Assembly: GCA_030430385.1 (NCBI GenBank)
Contig: JAUIFO010000009.1
Span: 1-64,000 of the forward strand
Length of the DNA: 64,000 nucleotides
Origin: Bacteroidia bacterium
GTDB taxonomy: Bacteria; Bacteroidota; Bacteroidia; Flavobacteriales; Flavobacteriaceae
Direction of reading: 5' to 3'
Each line of letters starts with the position of its first letter. Within the stretch, counting starts at the first letter, position 1. This document shows, piece by piece, positions 43,722 through 53,282 of this stretch. The notes below the pieces were generated by a model. It saw only the letters and a list, made by a program, of their open reading frames with translations, was not told the DNA's origin and made no database searches. The translations under genes and the position numbers were made by a program.

Positions 43722-45119
43722 ATGCTTACCAGACTTGGAGAAAAATTTACCGCTATATTTCAAAAGTTTATGCCAGATGCTTTTGTATTTGCCATTTTAC
43801 TCACTCTTATCACCTTTTGTTCAGCTTACTTTTTAATGGACACTGCACCATTAAAGATTATCACATCATGGTATGATGGCTTTTGGTCTCTTCTCGAGTT
43901 TGGAATGCAGATCATACTTATCATTGTTACAGGGTATGCTATTGCATTATCTTCATTAGTTAATAAAGGAATTGACAAGCTTACAAAATTTATCAAAACA
44001 CCAACTCAAGTGTATTTCTTTGTTGTTTTTATAGGTGTTTTACTATCTCTAATCAGTTTTGGCTGGGTTGTGATTACTTGTGTTTTAGCACGTGAATTGG
44101 CACTTCGAATAAAAGGCATCAATTATCCGTTTTTAGTAGCTTGTGTGTACTTTAGCTTATGTGCTTGGGTTACTGGTTTATCAAGTTCGATTCCATTGCT
44201 ATTGGGCACAAAAGATAATTATTTAATCAAGTCAGGTGTGTTGCAAAACACGATTCCCACATCATACACTTTAGGTTCAACTCTAAATCTGGTTACTATT
44301 GGATTGTTCTTGGTATTCACGCCAATTTTTATTTTAGTTATCGTTCCAAGAATAAAGAATTTTAAGGAACTTAAAGATATGTCTGATGGATCTGAAACCG
44401 ACAATCAAATTTCAATTGAAGATGAAGCCTTGAGTTTGAATCTTCAAAAGAAGTCCTTATCTGATAAACTCAATAACGGATTCCTATTTCAATCTCTAAT
44501 TATCATAATGGGATTGACCTACATTATCCATCATTTCTATACCAAAGGATTTGAGCTCAATTTCAACATTATGATTTTCATTTTCTTGATTGTTGGATTG
44601 GCTTTACACAAAACACCAATGCGCTATGTTATTGCTATGAAACGTTCCAGCAGTAATGTTTCGGGAGTAATTTATCAATATCCTTTTTATGCAGGCATTA
44701 TGGGCATTATGCTACACACAGGACTTGGGAAAGCCTTGGCCAATGTGATGGCTTCAGTAGCCACAATTGAAACCTATCCGTTTTTTGCATTTCTCACAGG
44801 AGGCCTTGTCAATTTCGCTATTCCTTCAGCTGGAGGCGAATTTGCTGTGGTTGGACCTAGCATTATCAATGCCGTTCATGATATTGGAAGTGGTTTACCA
44901 GCTTCCGAAGTTACAGCAATGGTAGCCAGAGCATCTTTAGCAGTAGCATATGGTGAAAGTCTAACCAATTTATTGCAGCCTTTCTTTTTATTGTTAGTCT
45001 TTCCTATTATGGGAAAAGGCATTAAAATCCAAGCACGTGATGTCATGGGTTATTTGGTCATTCCATTTATCGTGTTTTTCTTAATTCAATCATTACTTAT
45101 AACCTACATACCATTATAA
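43722..45119 (+). CDS. TIGR00366/AtoE-like short-chain fatty acid transporter
   Basis: 465 aa, ~12 TM helices. MLTRLGEKFTAIFQKFMPDAFVFAILLTLITF, SWYDGFWSLLEFGMQIILIIVTGYAIA and LTGGLVNFAIPSAGGEFAVVGPSIINA are conserved in the AtoE family, thought to carry short-chain fatty acids such as acetoacetate or butyrate; evidence for that is genetic and thin. Full length. Sits between an MFS carrier and an SGNH/MBOAT pair. Confidence 0.88.
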   Translation: MLTRLGEKFTAIFQKFMPDAFVFAILLTLITFCSAYFLMDTAPLKIITSWYDGFWSLLEFGMQIILIIVTGYAIALSSLVNKGIDKLTKFIKTPTQVYFFVVFIGVLLSLISFGWVVITCVLARELALRIKGINYPFLVACVYFSLCAWVTGLSSSIPLLLGTKDNYLIKSGVLQNTIPTSYTLGSTLNLVTIGLFLVFTPIFILVIVPRIKNFKELKDMSDGSETDNQISIEDEALSLNLQKKSLSDKLNNGFLFQSLIIIMGLTYIIHHFYTKGFELNFNIMIFIFLIVGLALHKTPMRYVIAMKRSSSNVSGVIYQYPFYAGIMGIMLHTGLGKALANVMASVATIETYPFFAFLTGGLVNFAIPSAGGEFAVVGPSIINAVHDIGSGLPASEVTAMVARASLAVAYGESLTNLLQPFFLLLVFPIMGKGIKIQARDVMGYLVIPFIVFFLIQSLLITYIPL

Positions 45120-45148
45120 AAAAATGAACCAACCAAAACCAACCAAAA

Positions 45149-46192
45149 ATGAATCTAAAACAATCAATGCTTATCGCTATAGCGTTAAGTTTATTAAGCC
45201 TTGTCGCTTGGGAATACTATTGGAGAACTCAGGGTAAATTACCAGATATTGACGACAATAAAGATCTTTGGGCTGTACAAAGAGCCAAAGTAGAAACCTT
45301 ATCTGAAAACGGAGTCATTCTCATGGGATCTTCAAGGGTGTTATTTGACATTCAATTAAATGAATGGGAAAAAGAGACAGGAATCAAACCAATCCAACTG
45401 GCTTCAGCTGGTGCCTCTCCTCTTCCTATTTTTCATGACATTGTAAATAATACAGATTTTAATGGAACCATTGTTGTTGGTGTCACACCTGGACTGTTCT
45501 TTTCTACTACATATCCTCAAGCTGGTCCATGGAAACGTGCTCAAAGTCGCGTTGAACATTATGAAAACCGAACTTATGCACAACGTTTCAATCACAGTTT
45601 ATCAATGCCGCTTCAAAAAAATCTTGTTTTTATATCAACTTCTGAAGAAGGTTGGTCTGATGATATCGATTTAAAATCTCTGTTGTATTCTGTTTCCTAT
45701 GGTGAAGAACGAATGGATGAACCACCATTTCCTCCATTTTTCAAATTTGAATATATGGACGAAAATCGAAATAATAGAATGTCTGATAAAACTGCTAATG
45801 ACACTGCCTTTGCTAGGACTGTAAAAAACGTTTGGAAAAGTATTGTGGAAGGCAATGACAGACCTCCACAAAAAGAAGAAACGATGACGTTTTTTACTGA
45901 AGATGCAAAAAAGTTTAGAGCTAGAGGCGGAAACCTCATCCTATTGCGATGTCCTTCTACAGGAATGTTTAAAGATATTGAATCGAAACATTTAGCAAGA
46001 TCAGACTTTTGGGAAGAATTAGTGAAAGCGACTGAAGCAAAAGCATATCACTATGCCGATTATGAGCAATTTAAAAACCTTGATTGCCCTGAATGGTCAC
46101 ATTTATCAGGTCCAGATGCCAGTTTTTTTACTACAGAATTAGTAAAAATTATGAAAGCCGATGGCGCATTAACTAAAACTAAAACCAACTAA
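45149..46192 (+). CDS. membrane-anchored SGNH-like protein, partner of MBOAT
   Basis: 347 aa. One N-terminal TM helix (~6-24), then an extracytoplasmic domain with GVILMGSSRVLFDIQLNEW (block I Gly-Ser), IQLASAGASPLPIFHDI (block II-like) and near the end CPEWSHLSGPDASFFTTEL, whose His is a candidate for the D-x-x-H position of SGNH hydrolases. It is followed 2 bp later by an MBOAT gene, the arrangement of AlgJ/AlgX- or DltD-like partners that finish O-acylation of polymers. The substrate is unknown. Confidence 0.75.
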   Translation: MNLKQSMLIAIALSLLSLVAWEYYWRTQGKLPDIDDNKDLWAVQRAKVETLSENGVILMGSSRVLFDIQLNEWEKETGIKPIQLASAGASPLPIFHDIVNNTDFNGTIVVGVTPGLFFSTTYPQAGPWKRAQSRVEHYENRTYAQRFNHSLSMPLQKNLVFISTSEEGWSDDIDLKSLLYSVSYGEERMDEPPFPPFFKFEYMDENRNNRMSDKTANDTAFARTVKNVWKSIVEGNDRPPQKEETMTFFTEDAKKFRARGGNLILLRCPSTGMFKDIESKHLARSDFWEELVKATEAKAYHYADYEQFKNLDCPEWSHLSGPDASFFTTELVKIMKADGALTKTKTN

Positions 46193-46194
46193 TT

Positions 46195-47610
46195 ATGTTA
46201 TTCAACTCATTAAGTTTTGTAGTGTTTTTAGTCATTGTTTTAGCACTATACTATTCAAAAATTTTAAAATGGACAGGTAAAAAAAGCATGTTACTTCTTG
46301 CTAGTTATGTGTTTTACGGACTCTGGAATCCGCCTTTAGTTATTCTCCTATGGATTTCGACAGTTGTTGATTGGACAGCAGGAAATAAATTAGCTATTGA
46401 AGACAATCAGAGCAAACGAAAATTCTGGCTGCTTTTAAGCATGTTCGTCAACCTAGGGTTTCTTGCATTTTTTAAATATGGTAATTTCTTATTAGAGAAC
46501 TTTACAATGGTAATGAATGCCCTTGGTTTAGCATACGAACCAAAACCAATGGATATTATTCTTCCCATGGGAATTTCCTTTTATACGTTTCAAACCATGT
46601 CATATACGATTGATATGTACCATAAAAAAATCAAGCCTGCTCGTACATTCTTAGACTTTGCTTTATACGTCACCTTCTTTCCGCAGCTAGTTGCAGGACC
46701 TATTGTTAGAGCTAAAGATTTAATCACGCAATTTTATGAGGAAAAGAAGGCATCAACACAACAATTTATTTGGGGAACTTTTCTGTTAACTGTTGGATTG
46801 TTTCAAAAAGTTGTCTTAGCAGATACCATGTTAGCTGATGTGTCAGATCAGGTTTTCGGATCTGCAGAAATACTTCATAGCTTGGATGCATGGACAGGTA
46901 CATTGGCTTTTTCCGGACAAATATTCTTTGATTTTGCTGGTTATTCAACATGTGCTATTGGAATTGCATTGATGCTAGGTATTATTTTGCCTGACAACTT
47001 TAGATATCCTTATGCATCTATCGGTTTTTCAGATTTATGGAAACGCTGGCATATTTCACTCTCAACCTGGTTAAGGGATTATCTCTATATTCCTTTAGGT
47101 GGAAACCGAAATGGAATCACAAGAATGTATGTTGCATTGATGTTAACTATGCTTTTAGGAGGTTTATGGCATGGAGCTGCTTGGACATTTGTGATTTGGG
47201 GAGCTTTACACGGTATGTATTTAATAGTAGAACGTTTACTAAAGACTAAAATTAACATAAAAGTCAATGCATTTAATGGTATCCTTTTAGCTTTTCTTAC
47301 TTACACTCTTGTTAATTTTACTTGGGTGTTTTTTAGAGCCAGAGAATTTTCGACAGCTAAAAATATGATAAGTTCTATGCTGTTTATGAATCCTGAAGGC
47401 AGCAAAATATTACATGGTTTTGATATAATTAGAGTTTTAACGCTAATTGGTATTCTATTTATATGTCATTGGTGTATGAGAAACACATCTATGAAAGACC
47501 TATCTCAGAAAATTTCACCTTTACTTTTAGGAGTCATATGGGCCATTATGTTTTTCTTGATAGCCATATCTCAAGGCAGTGGTGAGCAATTCATTTATTT
47601 TCAGTTTTAA
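46195..47610 (+). CDS. MBOAT family O-acyltransferase (AlgI/DltB-like)
   Basis: 471 aa, ~11 TM helices. LPMGISFYTFQTMSYTIDMYHKKIKPA, FPQLVAGPIVRAKDL, FSDLWKRWHISLSTWLRDYLYIPLGGNR and GGLWHGAAWTFVIWGALHG, with the catalytic His of GGLWHG, define the AlgI-type clade. It moves acetyl groups from the cytoplasm across the membrane for transfer to an extracellular polymer, presumably via the SGNH-like protein just upstream. Confidence 0.93.
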   Translation: MLFNSLSFVVFLVIVLALYYSKILKWTGKKSMLLLASYVFYGLWNPPLVILLWISTVVDWTAGNKLAIEDNQSKRKFWLLLSMFVNLGFLAFFKYGNFLLENFTMVMNALGLAYEPKPMDIILPMGISFYTFQTMSYTIDMYHKKIKPARTFLDFALYVTFFPQLVAGPIVRAKDLITQFYEEKKASTQQFIWGTFLLTVGLFQKVVLADTMLADVSDQVFGSAEILHSLDAWTGTLAFSGQIFFDFAGYSTCAIGIALMLGIILPDNFRYPYASIGFSDLWKRWHISLSTWLRDYLYIPLGGNRNGITRMYVALMLTMLLGGLWHGAAWTFVIWGALHGMYLIVERLLKTKINIKVNAFNGILLAFLTYTLVNFTWVFFRAREFSTAKNMISSMLFMNPEGSKILHGFDIIRVLTLIGILFICHWCMRNTSMKDLSQKISPLLLGVIWAIMFFLIAISQGSGEQFIYFQF

Positions 47611-47631
47611 GTCAAATTTATTAAGTAAGTC

Positions 47632-48885
47632 ATGGAAACCAATAAAACACATAGCATTAAACCTATTCAAAAACAAGATCGTATTCAATTCTTAGATGTC
47701 TTAAGGGGAATTGCTATTTTCTTTATTTTTAGTGCAAATATCGTTGTGTTTTCAGGTTTATTATTCTTTTCTGATGACGCAAAATATCCTGAAGCTATGC
47801 TAAGTTCTGATGTATATTTAGACTTTATAATGTTTACATTAGTTGATGGTAAATTCTATTCTATTTTCTCTTTGCTTTTTGGGATTGGATGTGTTATTCA
47901 ATACAACAATGTGCGCAGTAAGAACAAAGCGTTCGCTCCATTTTTTAGACGACGTATGTTTTGGCTTCTAATAATAGGTTTAATTCATTTATACATATTC
48001 TGGCTAGGTGATATTTTAACCTTATACGCTTTACTAGGCTTCACTTTAGTTCATTTTATTAAGCTTTCTAACAAAAGCCTACTAATTTATGCTACGATTT
48101 TAATCTTATTTCCAATCGTTAACTGGTTGTTTGTACACTTTTTAGACCTTAATTATGCTCAGATTTTCTTTAACACATCAATTACTTATTACGAATTCTT
48201 CGGACTCCCAATAGCAGAATGGAATGGCAACACTTTTCCTGATTTTCAAAAGTTTGAATTGAATGAGCATCTGATAGATTATTTTAAAATGAATATTGGT
48301 AATACGTTTGTTAGAATTGGCGCCATTTTAGAAGAAGGGCGGATTTTTAAAGTTTTGGGCATTTTTCTCATCGGGCTTTGGGCTGGAAGAAACATATTGA
48401 ATGAAAATCTGTTAAACAACTCAACACTTCTAAAAAAAATTGCTTTTAGGGGAATTCTCATCGGCTTACCAATAAGTATCATCAGAACATATATAGAATT
48501 TTTTGGAGGTTCTGAGGCCTATTGGGATTTATTTAAAACCATAACTTATGCATTGGGAACTGTGCCTCTAGCTATGGGATTTGCAAGTTTATTAGCATTA
48601 CTGTATTTTAAAAAACCTTCATTTTTTTCAGTATTTGCTCCAGTCGGAAAATTAGCATTGAGCAACTATCTTTTTCAAACCTTTGTTGCTACTGTTCTAT
48701 TCTACGGAATTGGTTTCGGTTTCGCTGGAAAATTCGGATTTACAGTTGTAATGCTGATTGCCATTTCCATTTTTACTGTTCAAGTAATCATGAGCAATTT
48801 ATGGCTTAAATATTTCAGATTTGGGCCATTTGAATGGATTTGGAGACAGTTAACGTACAAAAAACGATTGAAACTTATAAAGTAA
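47632..48885 (+). CDS. DUF418 family membrane protein
   Basis: 417 aa, ~9-10 TM helices. RIQFLDVLRGIAIFFIFSANIVVFS opens the protein as in DUF418/acyltransferase-3-like proteins, and the C-terminal GKLALSNYLFQTFVATVLFYGIGFGFAG...MSNLWLKYFRFGPFEWIWRQLTY is the DUF418 signature. The family is thought to be related to membrane acyltransferases. Location right after an SGNH/MBOAT pair supports a role in the same surface modification. Next gene 3 bp downstream. Confidence 0.9.
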   Translation: METNKTHSIKPIQKQDRIQFLDVLRGIAIFFIFSANIVVFSGLLFFSDDAKYPEAMLSSDVYLDFIMFTLVDGKFYSIFSLLFGIGCVIQYNNVRSKNKAFAPFFRRRMFWLLIIGLIHLYIFWLGDILTLYALLGFTLVHFIKLSNKSLLIYATILILFPIVNWLFVHFLDLNYAQIFFNTSITYYEFFGLPIAEWNGNTFPDFQKFELNEHLIDYFKMNIGNTFVRIGAILEEGRIFKVLGIFLIGLWAGRNILNENLLNNSTLLKKIAFRGILIGLPISIIRTYIEFFGGSEAYWDLFKTITYALGTVPLAMGFASLLALLYFKKPSFFSVFAPVGKLALSNYLFQTFVATVLFYGIGFGFAGKFGFTVVMLIAISIFTVQVIMSNLWLKYFRFGPFEWIWRQLTYKKRLKLIK

Positions 48886-48888
48886 TAC

Positions 48889-50178
48889 ATGCGACAAGAC
48901 AAAGGATTAAAGCGTACTATTGGCATATTTGGACTTTCTGCCAATATCATGAACATTATGATTGGAGCAGGTATTTTTGCTTTGCCAGCAATCATTTCAG
49001 GAATCATGGGTTCTGCAAGTATTTTCTCATATATTTTCTGTGGTATACTCATTACACTAGTGGTACTTTGTTTTGCTGAAGCTGGCAGTAAAGTAAATAA
49101 CACAGGTGGACCTTACACATACATCGAAACCGCCTTTGGTGATTATTTCGGATTTATAGCAGGTATTTTTGCTTCTGGAAGTAATATGATTGCAAGTGCC
49201 GCTGTAGCCAATGCACTTGTAAATATATTGATGACTATCCATCCCTTTTTTGAATTGTCATGGGTACGAATAAGTTTTCTATTCTTAATGTATTTTAGTC
49301 TTGCTGTCATAAATATCAAAGGTGTAAAGCAAGGGATTGGTTTAATAAAACTCAATACCATTTTAAAAATCACTCCATTACTTATTCTGGTTATCTTCGG
49401 ATTAAGCCATATCTCATTTGATAATCTACATATTGAAGCTTTACCAAAATTCAGTCAGCTTGGCGAATCGTCTTTAATCTTGTTTTTTGCGTTTTTAGGT
49501 TGTGAAACAGGTTTAATTGTTGGCGGCGAAATCAAGAATCCAAAACGCACCATTCCACGTGCCATTTTAATTAGCATCAGCTCTGTAGTTATTTTATATA
49601 TCTTCATACAAACCGTTTGTCAAGGCGTTTTAGGAACTGCTTTAGTCAATTATGAAGCTACGCCTCTTGCTGAAACTGCTAAAGTTATCATAGGTCCTTT
49701 TGGGTATATACTACTAATAGTTGGTGCTGCTGTTTCTATGTTTGGAAATATAAGTGGTGATGTATTAAACTCACCTAGAGTCTTATTTGCGTTGTCCAGA
49801 GATCGTGTTGTTCCTATTAAAAAGCTATCAAAAATCCATTCAAAATTCGCTACACCTCATATTGCAATTATTACACATACAACCATTGCTTTTACTTTGG
49901 CTGTAACTGGAAGTTTTGAGCAACTCGTCATTCTTGCCACATCTTCACTTTTATTAATTTATTTAGGTGTCGCCTGTGCTGTTATCAAACTTCGTAAAAC
50001 AATAGCACCAGAACCAGGTGAGTTTAAAATTCCAGGAGGAATTATTGTACCTCTACTCTCAATTGCAATAATTATATACTTTCTCTCTAATTTATCATCT
50101 AAAGAACTCATTGGCACTGGAATATTTATAGTGATGCTTTCTGTTATTTTTAAAGTTATCGATACTATAAAAAAGTGA
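48889..50178 (+). CDS. APC family amino acid permease
   Basis: 429 aa, 12 TM helices. TIGIFGLSANIMNIMIGAGIFALPAII is the unwound TM1 substrate-binding signature (G-x-G-I-F), and TGGPYTYIETAFGDYFGFIAG, IKGVKQGIGLIKLNTILKI and GNISGDVLNSPRVLFALSRD are conserved family segments. It probably imports or exchanges amino acids; specificity unknown. Follows DUF418 by 3 bp, so likely in the same transcript. Confidence 0.92.
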   Translation: MRQDKGLKRTIGIFGLSANIMNIMIGAGIFALPAIISGIMGSASIFSYIFCGILITLVVLCFAEAGSKVNNTGGPYTYIETAFGDYFGFIAGIFASGSNMIASAAVANALVNILMTIHPFFELSWVRISFLFLMYFSLAVINIKGVKQGIGLIKLNTILKITPLLILVIFGLSHISFDNLHIEALPKFSQLGESSLILFFAFLGCETGLIVGGEIKNPKRTIPRAILISISSVVILYIFIQTVCQGVLGTALVNYEATPLAETAKVIIGPFGYILLIVGAAVSMFGNISGDVLNSPRVLFALSRDRVVPIKKLSKIHSKFATPHIAIITHTTIAFTLAVTGSFEQLVILATSSLLLIYLGVACAVIKLRKTIAPEPGEFKIPGGIIVPLLSIAIIIYFLSNLSSKELIGTGIFIVMLSVIFKVIDTIKK

Positions 50179-50202
50179 AAACTAAATCCGTAATTTAGTC
50201 TT

Positions 50203-50583
50203 ATGAATAAAATCAACAGCAAAATAACAGTTCTAATTGTATTTTTAATAGTTCTTGTGGGTTGTAATGAAAGTCAAACCCTTCCAGATCCTCTTGAAGC
50301 TGGTTGGAATGATCAAATGGTTTGCGAGGTTTTAGAAGACAACAATACACTAAGAACTTTAAAATGTACTTTTCCGCCAGGAGTTGGTCACGAACGTCAT
50401 TATCACGATACGCATTTTGGTTATACTTTGAAAGGTGGTACTTTCAGAATTACAGACACCACAGGCACACGAGAAGTGACCATTCCAACAGGGTATAGCT
50501 TTTATAACGAACGTGTAGAATGGCATGAAGTTTTAAATATTGGAGACAGTACTGCTATATTTTTGATTATGGAACCTAAATAA
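50203..50583 (+). CDS. cupin-domain lipoprotein
   Basis: 126 aa with lipoprotein signal (LVGC, ~Cys21). The cupin barrel motif 1 PPGVGHERHYHDTHFGYTLKGG carries the metal-binding His residues (H-x3-HHD-like), and motif 2 PTGYSFYNERVEWHEVLNIGD supplies the last His. A small extracytoplasmic metal-binding cupin; ligand unknown. Confidence 0.87.
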   Translation: MNKINSKITVLIVFLIVLVGCNESQTLPDPLEAGWNDQMVCEVLEDNNTLRTLKCTFPPGVGHERHYHDTHFGYTLKGGTFRITDTTGTREVTIPTGYSFYNERVEWHEVLNIGDSTAIFLIMEPK

Positions 50584-50635
50584 TTCGCCTAGCCATTTAT
50601 TATTCGTAATTTACAACATATCTAGTTTTGAGTAT

Positions 50636-50752
50636 ATGAGCGGATTTGATATTGTTTTAGTTATTGCTGTTATTCTGTTTGCGAGATTAGGTGTACGACT
50701 TGTAATGCGTTATATTAAGATGCGTAAGGATTCTGAAAACAATACTGATTAA
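50636..50752 (+). CDS. 38-aa single-TM membrane peptide
   Basis: A short frame from ATG 50636: MSGFDIVLVIAVILFARLGV then RLVMRYIKMRKDSENNTD. One hydrophobic helix and a basic, hydrophilic C-terminus with positive-inside character. It ends 2 bp before the DUF6090 start, which supports it being a real small gene in that operon. No family recognised. Confidence 0.5.
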   Translation: MSGFDIVLVIAVILFARLGVRLVMRYIKMRKDSENNTD

Positions 50753-50754
50753 TT

Positions 50755-51480
50755 ATGATAAAACTTTTTGGAAGACTTCGAAATCAAATGCTAAAAGACA
50801 AAAAAATATCGAGATACTTAGCTTATGCACTAGGTGAAATCATCTTAGTTGTGATTGGCATTTTGTTGGCACTTCAGATCAATAATATGAACGAAAAACG
50901 AAAAGTCAAGAAAACCATCCATAACACCTTACGTACTATAAAAACAGATCTCGCTGTAGATACTACGATGGCAGCTAACATCATTAAACATTATGAAGAT
51001 GTTCAAGTAAATACTCAAAAAATAATTAATGGCGGTTTTACAAAAGACAATTTTAAAGATTGCCTGAACTGCTTTAATTTGGCTACAATTTATCAACCTT
51101 TCAATACACAAACTAAAGGTTACACACAATTAAAAAATTTGATTGATAGTGAAAGTAATGAGGTGGACTCATTAATGATTGAGTTGACAAAATTTTATGA
51201 GATCTATCCTCCAATGATCTCTAAAAGTAATGATAGAATGGAAACTGTCGTGCTAGAGAATTTCAAAAAGCTTGAAGCTTATCCATGGTTTGTTGATATG
51301 GCTCAAAACAAATTAACTCCAGAAATCATTGCTTATTTTACGTCTAGTGAAGATTATAAGAAAATGGTCGTATCACATAATCTTCTTGCCGCAGGAAATC
51401 ATTTAAGATTAACTCAAATCTATAAAGACGATGCCATAGAATTGTTGACACTAATTGAAGACCGATTGGCTGAAGACTAG
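50755..51480 (+). CDS. DUF6090 family membrane protein
   Basis: 241 aa. MIKLFGRLRNQMLKDKKISRY then YALGEIILVVIGILLALQINNMNEKRK is the DUF6090 signature, followed by a helical domain with CLNCF. Paralogue of the copy at 16182. Unknown function. Preceded by a 38-aa membrane peptide. Confidence 0.87.
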   Translation: MIKLFGRLRNQMLKDKKISRYLAYALGEIILVVIGILLALQINNMNEKRKVKKTIHNTLRTIKTDLAVDTTMAANIIKHYEDVQVNTQKIINGGFTKDNFKDCLNCFNLATIYQPFNTQTKGYTQLKNLIDSESNEVDSLMIELTKFYEIYPPMISKSNDRMETVVLENFKKLEAYPWFVDMAQNKLTPEIIAYFTSSEDYKKMVVSHNLLAAGNHLRLTQIYKDDAIELLTLIEDRLAED

Positions 51481-51481
51481 T

Positions 51482-51856
51482 TTATAAATCTCTGTAGAAT
51501 ATTAGTCCGTTACCATAGAGATCATACAAACCAAACTCTCTAGTTCCCCAAGTAGTCTCTCGCAATACTGTATTTTTATGAAACACCGATTGTGTTTTAT
51601 ATTCCTCATATACATCATCTACAGCATCAACATAAATTCTGAGTAGCGGTCTATCTAATCCATTATCCCACTCCGACTCATCATGCCATTGCAAATGAAT
51701 TTCAATAGCATCTCTTACAACACCTCCATATTTGGGATCATCACCTACATCTTTAAACGCTAAAGTAAACCCTAAACGTTGCACGTAAAAATCTATAGCA
51801 TTAGTAACATTTTTAACAGGCAAAACTGGATGAATATTTTTGAGAAAAGCAGTCAT
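51482..51856 (-). CDS. VOC family (glyoxalase/bleomycin resistance-like) protein
   Basis: 124 aa. NIHPVLPVKNVTNAIDFYVQRLGFTLAFKDVGDDPKYGGVVRDAIEIHLQWHD and the C-terminal TTWGTREFGLYDLYGNGLIFYRD form one VOC unit; the family end D-P-x-GN-x-I-x-F is DLYGNGLIFY. Often such proteins bind drugs such as bleomycin or act as dioxygenases; the role here is unknown. Converges on the DUF6090 gene with 1 bp between stops. Confidence 0.92.
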   Translation of the reverse strand: MTAFLKNIHPVLPVKNVTNAIDFYVQRLGFTLAFKDVGDDPKYGGVVRDAIEIHLQWHDESEWDNGLDRPLLRIYVDAVDDVYEEYKTQSVFHKNTVLRETTWGTREFGLYDLYGNGLIFYRDL

Positions 51857-51907
51857 GTTTATATTTTTATAAATGTAACATTTTTATGGTTTAACACTCT
51901 ATAATGT

Positions 51908-52714
51908 ATGAGGTTTCTGTTTAGTATTTTCTTGATATGTATCGCAAGTTATTCGTTTTCGCAAACGATTAAAAGAACGAAAACGATTGCTAATGATTCG
52001 GTATATATCGGACTTGTAAATCCGTTTTGGGCACCAATTGAAATTCAATTAAAGCCATTAGATTCTACACGTGCTTTTGTAAAAGTGAATCCGTATGGTC
52101 TTCTCAAAAGAGGAGACACGTTGCAAAACGCTTTAGTTCTTCCTCTCCGCAAAGTTTCAGATACTGTTGAAATTGATCTCAAAAACCACCTGTCCTTTAA
52201 GGCCACTTTTGGGAATCCTAATACCAGTTATGATAAAGATTTTGAATATGAGTTGCCATATCCAAAAGGAAAAGCCTACCGAATTATGCAAAGTTTCGGT
52301 GGAAATTTTTCGCATAACAAACCCGCTTCAAAGTTTGCCATAGATTTTACAATTCCTGTTGGTGATACTATTACTGCTGCACGATCTGGACGTGTTTTCT
52401 TTGTAAAAGACGATTCCAAAGAACATTGTCCAACGCGAAAGTGTATCGACAAGGCAAATAAAATATATATTTTACATGAGGATGGCACGATGGCACATTA
52501 TGTACATTTAGATTTTGAAGGTACTTTGGTTGAAGTTGGAGATTGGGTTGATGCGAAACAGCCGATAGGTATATCAGGATTTACGGGATTTACAACCAAA
52601 CCACATTTACATTTTGTACTTTACAAATCTGGAAGCGTTTCGATACCTTTTGTATTCAAGGGCATTAAACGAAAGAAATTAAGACAAGGAACCGTTTATA
52701 AAAACAGTAATTAA
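51908..52714 (+). CDS. M23 family (LytM) peptidase
   Basis: 268 aa, signal peptide ~1-19. The C-terminal LytM domain shows HNKPASKFAIDFTIPVGDTITAARSGRV (His-x-Asp zinc pair in the ASKFAIDF region with H141-like His), GTMAHYVHLDFEGTLVEVGDWV and KPHLHFVLY (HxH). These residues are intact, so it is probably an active cell-wall endopeptidase. The N-terminal ~120 residues form a beta domain seen in Flavobacteriia M23 proteins. Faces two minus-strand genes. Confidence 0.9.
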   Translation: MRFLFSIFLICIASYSFSQTIKRTKTIANDSVYIGLVNPFWAPIEIQLKPLDSTRAFVKVNPYGLLKRGDTLQNALVLPLRKVSDTVEIDLKNHLSFKATFGNPNTSYDKDFEYELPYPKGKAYRIMQSFGGNFSHNKPASKFAIDFTIPVGDTITAARSGRVFFVKDDSKEHCPTRKCIDKANKIYILHEDGTMAHYVHLDFEGTLVEVGDWVDAKQPIGISGFTGFTTKPHLHFVLYKSGSVSIPFVFKGIKRKKLRQGTVYKNSN

Positions 52715-53281
52715 TTATTCTTTTATAGTACCAGTGAAATGACTAATCTTTGAATTAATTGGATTTCCAGTGGTTCTTCTGAAAGACGCTAACTGTCCGC
52801 AATGCCAAATAGCATCTGCAATCGGACCATTAATTTGGTTCCAAAATGGAAATCTATTTTCACCAAATACAATTTCAAACTCTGAAATATCTTCGCTAGA
52901 TCTTAAGATATCAGCTGCAGTTTTTAGGTTGATTAAGGTTTGTTTGCGTTTAGCGTCAAAGTTCATCCCTTCTTTATCAACTTTATTGTTTGCTTGCTTT
53001 AATGTTGAATTAACAATGACATAAGATAAGTCTAAAATATGATCGATAGTTTCAGCAACTGTTCTAGAATCTGCATTAGGTTTATAATTCAAATCTGCAT
53101 CTTTTAAATCATGACTCGACCAATAATATCTAAATCCGAGTCCGTCAACCATTCTAGCAGCTACAGTACCTGCAGTAAAGGTTTCAGAATACTCAGGAAT
53201 TTCATAATAAGGTAAGGTTTCAGTTTGAGCATTTACGTTTAACGTGATTGCAAAAACTACAATTAGTGTCAAGAATTTCAT
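52715..53281 (-). CDS. DinB family protein with signal peptide
   Basis: 188 aa. Signal peptide MKFLTLIVVFAITLNVNAQ, then a four-helix DinB/YfiT-like bundle: SRTVAETIDHILDLSYVIVNST with its His and IADAIWHCGQLASFRRTTGNP, the H-x-x-Q helix of the family. The metal-binding pattern is partly kept. DinB-like proteins are usually cytosolic thiol-transferase relatives; export is common in Bacteroidota members. Overlaps none; 1 bp from the next gene upstream. Confidence 0.85.
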   Translation of the reverse strand: MKFLTLIVVFAITLNVNAQTETLPYYEIPEYSETFTAGTVAARMVDGLGFRYYWSSHDLKDADLNYKPNADSRTVAETIDHILDLSYVIVNSTLKQANNKVDKEGMNFDAKRKQTLINLKTAADILRSSEDISEFEIVFGENRFPFWNQINGPIADAIWHCGQLASFRRTTGNPINSKISHFTGTIKE

Positions 53282-53282
53282 A

